A stretch of 64,000 nucleotides of DNA from Bugula neritina (taxonomy: Eukaryota > Bryozoa > Gymnolaemata > Cheilostomatida > Bugulidae): assembly GCA_964035545.1 (NCBI GenBank), contig OZ037771.1:1924001-1988000 (forward strand), given 5' to 3'. Below are positions 61,016 through 64,000 of the stretch, one piece after another; the stretch's first letter is position 1, and each line of letters starts with the position of its first letter. The translations under genes and the position numbers were made by a program. The notes beneath the pieces were generated by a model that searched no databases, had not been told where the DNA came from, and was given only the letters and a program-made list of their open reading frames with translations.

Positions 61016-61048
61016 TCTCCGCCACCCGCAGGCCGAGTCTCCAGACTC
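60991..61048 (+). promoter_or_regulatory. Programmed -1 ribosomal frameshift signal between gag and pol
   Basis: Slippery heptamer T-TTA-AAC at 60991-60997, in the correct gag phase, is followed by a 6-nt spacer. Then a perfect 9-bp stem forms: GGCCTGCGG at 61004-61012 with CCGCAGGCC at 61026-61034. The gag stop lies in the 13-nt loop. A second hairpin (GAGTC...GACTC, 61035-61048) stacks directly behind it. Slipping back one base joins exactly the open pol frame. Confidence 0.88.
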
Positions 61049-64000
61049 ACCCGAGGAGGGTTTACTCTGCACCCAGGGAGGCGCAGACGGAACCCCCCTC
61101 ATCTGAATGGCAAGCTCCCCGGAGAACTTGGAGGCCGAAAGGCCTGCCCGAACCTCCAGCTTGGCCACTCAACAACCGGTTCGCGGGGTTACCCGAGGAG
61201 GTTGTGGAGGAGGATACTGATTCCGACCGGGATTTCCCCCGACTGCCCTCCAAACCTCAGAAAACCCCCGTGGTCCCTAGGACGTGTAAGAGGCCTACCG
61301 TCCAGACCCAAGAAGTGTCTCCCCCAGAGACAGACTACTCGAAGCACACCCAACCATACGGAAGCAGCTATTTCCTGCCCGGCAAGATTGCGGGCAAAGC
61401 TGCCACCTTCCTGTTGGACACCGGGTGCACCACAAACCTTCTGAGTAGGCGTCTCTTCGACACTCTTGGCGCTCGGGAGCGGGAAAGCCTCAAGCCGTAT
61501 AATGGTGAGCACGGTACGTTGGCGGACGGATCGAGCATACCATTTTACGGCCTCATCTCACTACCCGGAAGAGTTCGGGATCTCGTAATCCACGAGACCT
61601 TCATAGTGAGTCACCTGAAGGAGGATGCTATCCTTGGCATGCCCTTCCTTGAGGAGCATCAATGCCACATGGACTTCAACAAGTCAGCAATAGTGGTGGA
61701 TGGCAAGGAACTTACCTGCGTGGATAAGTTCGGCAGGCCTCTGGTAGGAGGCGTACAGGTGGTCCGGGACAGCCTAATTCCCGGGCGCTCTCAGGCTACA
61801 CTCCTGTGCAGGGTCAACTGCAAGGAGATCTCTGAGCTAGGGGTTGTGGAGGGCATGCACGGAAAGGTACAGTTGGCAAACAGCCTGAATCGGCTAGACT
61901 GCCGTGGAGAGTTCCTGGTGCAGTGCATCAACCCCTACGCGGAGCCGGTGAATTTATCGGCTGGTTCACTGGTGGGCAGGTATCACTCGGTTCAGGAGAC
62001 TGATGTTGGGCCCACACTCGATGCGACGTCGGAGACACCGAGTCGCCCCCTGGAGTCTGGCATGGGGCCAGTCCCGGAGCATGTGGCGGAATTATACAAG
62101 GGAGCCTGTGGTGGTTGTGGAAGTAACGTGGAGCGCCAACGGATGGCCCAGTTACTTCGAGAGTACCAAGATGTATTCAGCCAAGGAGACGAGGACATGG
62201 GGTTGACTAACGTAGTGCGGCACGAGATACCCCTAGTAACAGGGACTGCCCCCATACGACAACCCACTCGACGGCTGGGCCCGGAAAAGGAGAGGGAGGT
62301 TAGCCGGCAAGTCCAGGACTTGCTTGATCGGGACCTGATTGAGCCAGCCCACGGTGCGTGGAGCTCACCAGTCGTCCTGGTCAAAAAGAAGGATGGGAGC
62401 TGGAGATTCTGCGTTGATTACCGCAAGTTGAACAGCGTCACCATCCAGGATGCCTACCCTCTCCCCCGGATAGACGAGTCGCTAGATGCCCTCGCGGGAA
62501 GTAGATACTTCAGCACGCTGGACCTACTGAGTGGGTACTGGCAAGTACCCCTCAGTCCTGATGCACAGGACAAGGCCGCGTTCATCACCCGCGATGGCCT
62601 CTGGAAATGGAAGGTGTTGCCATTCGGGCTGACATCCGCCCCGGCCACCTTTCAGCGGCTCATGGAGCAGGTCCTCAGTGGGTTACACTGGAAGACGCTG
62701 CTAGTCTATCTGGACGACGTCATTGTTATCTCGCCAGACTTTTCGACTCATGTCAGTCGTCTACGCGAGGTCTTTGACCGTCTCCGGGCCGCCGGGCTAA
62801 AGCTTAAACCCTCGAAATGTGCCCTCCTGCAGCAGGAAGTCAAATATCTCGGACATGTGGTCAGCCGGGACGGCGTTGCTACCGACCCCGAGAAAGTACG
62901 GGCCGTACAAGACTGGACTGTTCCCCAAGATATCCATGAACTGAGAGCGTTCCTAGGACTGGTGGGATATTATCGGCAATATATCCCCGAATTCGCAGGT
63001 GTGGCACAGCCATTGAATCGGCTAACCGCCAAAGGAGTCCGGTGGCGTTGGACTCAGGAAGAGCAACAGGCTTTTGATCATCTCAAGGCCCGGCTAGTGG
63101 AGGCACCCATCCTGGCTTACCCCGACCCGACCAAACAGTATATCTTGGATACAGATGCCAGCGACCACAGCATGGGGGCTGTGTTGTCCCAGGTACAAGG
63201 AGGTACCGAGGTAGTGGTGGCGTATTACAGCAAGGCCCTCTCCACCGCCGAAAGAAACTACTGCACGACCAGGAAGGAACTCCTAGCAGTAGTTAAGGCG
63301 GTGAAGCATTTCCGGCCATATCTATATGGTAGAACGTTCAGATTACGAACTGACCATGCATCGTTGATATGGCTGTGCAAACGGGCCGAACCCCCCAGCC
63401 AGGTTGCCAGGTGGCTCGAAATACTTGCAGAATTCTCATATCGGATTGAACATCGCGCCGGCCGGAAGCATGGAAATGCTGATGGTCTGAGCCGTCGTCC
63501 AGAGAGAGACTGCAAGCAATGCCTCCATATAGAGAAGCGGGACGGGGGACCCGCCCGCTCGGAAGTTGAGACACAACTGAAGAAAACAGAAGCCTACAGG
63601 TGGGAACAAGGCCGACTACAATCCGATGTCCATTCAGATGCTGTCCAGGCCCTTCGGGTCAACCCCACCTTAGCCAGAAATGTCCAGGACTTGTGCCGAT
63701 TACAGGAAACCCTGCCGGGGGTAGTGGGAGAGATATTCAGGGCCAAGAAGGAGGGGCGCCGGCCAGGTGAAGAGGAGCAGCGGCAGAAGGGCGTTGAATT
63801 CCAACAGTTCTGCCACCGCTGGGACTCCCTCAAATTCAACTCGGACGGATTGCTAACCATCTCCTTGGCAGCAGACAGGCAACACCAGGAACGGGAGCGG
63901 GTTGTGTGCCCACACCCCCTCCGGAGAGAGCTCATCTGGGAGACTCACAAGCAAGCCCATGCGGGGACCAGTAGAGTGATTCGGTGCCTACAGATGCGGT
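60997..64000 (+). CDS. pol: Pol polyprotein (protease, RT, RNase H, start of integrase), truncated by the window
   Basis: The frame is open from 60904 to the window end, in -1 relative to gag, with no own start codon before the protease. This fits expression as a Gag-Pol fusion by frameshifting. Protease active site: LLDTGCTTN (DTG at 61417-61425). Reverse transcriptase: WRFCVDYRKLN, PLPRID and the catalytic YLDDVIVIS (62707 on). RNase H: LDTDASDHSMGAVLSQ (63145 on), with the connecting HGNADGLSRR. The integrase zinc-binding region begins at HPLRRELIWETHKQAHAG and is cut at 64000. All visible active-site residues are intact. The pol domain order is that of Ty3/gypsy. Confidence 0.96.

Larger units (their letters stand above)
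59242..64000 (+). mobile_element. Ty3/gypsy-type LTR retrotransposon, 3' part outside the window
   Basis: The 5' LTR, primer-binding site, gag, then pol in the order protease, reverse transcriptase, RNase H and integrase start. This domain order and the RT sequence (PLPRID, YLDDVIVIS) place it in Ty3/gypsy (Metaviridae-like). Both reading frames are free of stops over the visible 4 kb. The internal region is much richer in G+C than the flanking DNA, indicating a recent insertion. The 3' LTR and target-site duplication lie beyond position 64000. Confidence 0.97.

Noticed and set aside
59881-63935. Minus-strand frames of 63-130 codons opposite gag and pol
   Set aside because: Shadow frames in GC-rich coding DNA; the plus-strand motifs are unambiguous.

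Overview
The window is nuclear DNA from a non-vertebrate animal. Genes are split into many short exons by GT-AG introns, and the background is strongly AT-rich with many microsatellites and minisatellites. There is a tRNA-derived SINE, a foldback MITE and an intact Ty3/gypsy-type LTR retrotransposon. The pair of genes with a spongin/short-chain-collagen C-terminal domain suggests a lophotrochozoan or another non-vertebrate, non-arthropod lineage. The species cannot be fixed from this sequence alone.

Layout, left to right: (1) 59-1056 (+), the last three exons of a gene I do not recognise, ending tail-to-tail with the next. (2) 1678-7419 (-), an RNF121 orthologue (multi-pass membrane RING E3 ligase), 8 exons, 322 aa. 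(3) 10121-11549 (-), a UPF0462/C4orf33 homologue, 5 exons, 202 aa. (4) 13321-19725 (-), a SAP130 homologue (Sin3-HDAC corepressor subunit), 16 coding exons, 854 aa. (5) 22671-28560 (+), an LRR-FN3 single-pass membrane protein, 11 exons, 591 aa. (6) 28851 to about 46166 (+), POLA1, the catalytic subunit of DNA polymerase alpha, about 33 exons and about 1505 aa, starting under 300 bp after gene 5. (7) 46716-52591 and (8) 53415-58885 (+), tandem paralogues encoding type II membrane proteins with a 10-cysteine C-terminal domain and no collagen repeat. (9) 59242 to the window end (+), a Ty3/gypsy LTR retrotransposon: 5' LTR, tRNA-Leu primer-binding site, gag, and pol cut off at the integrase.

Exon junctions for all genes except the start of gene 1, one POLA1 junction and the POLA1 3' end were reconstructed by hand from reading-frame continuity, splice consensus and remembered family similarity. 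The phases close exactly. The genes show no operon-like logic; they look like ordinary independently transcribed neighbours, with one tandem duplication and one recent GC-rich insertion.

The most interesting observations are: a textbook -1 ribosomal frameshift signal (slippery heptamer, 6-nt spacer, perfect 9-bp GC-rich stem) joining gag and pol; a recurrent pattern in which minisatellites copy or abut the splice junction of the neighbouring exon (RNF121, POLA1 and the second short-chain-collagen-domain gene are clearest); a 421-bp near-perfect foldback element in an intron; a GC-AG intron in POLA1; and the loss of one zinc-ligand cysteine in the POLA1 C-terminal domain.
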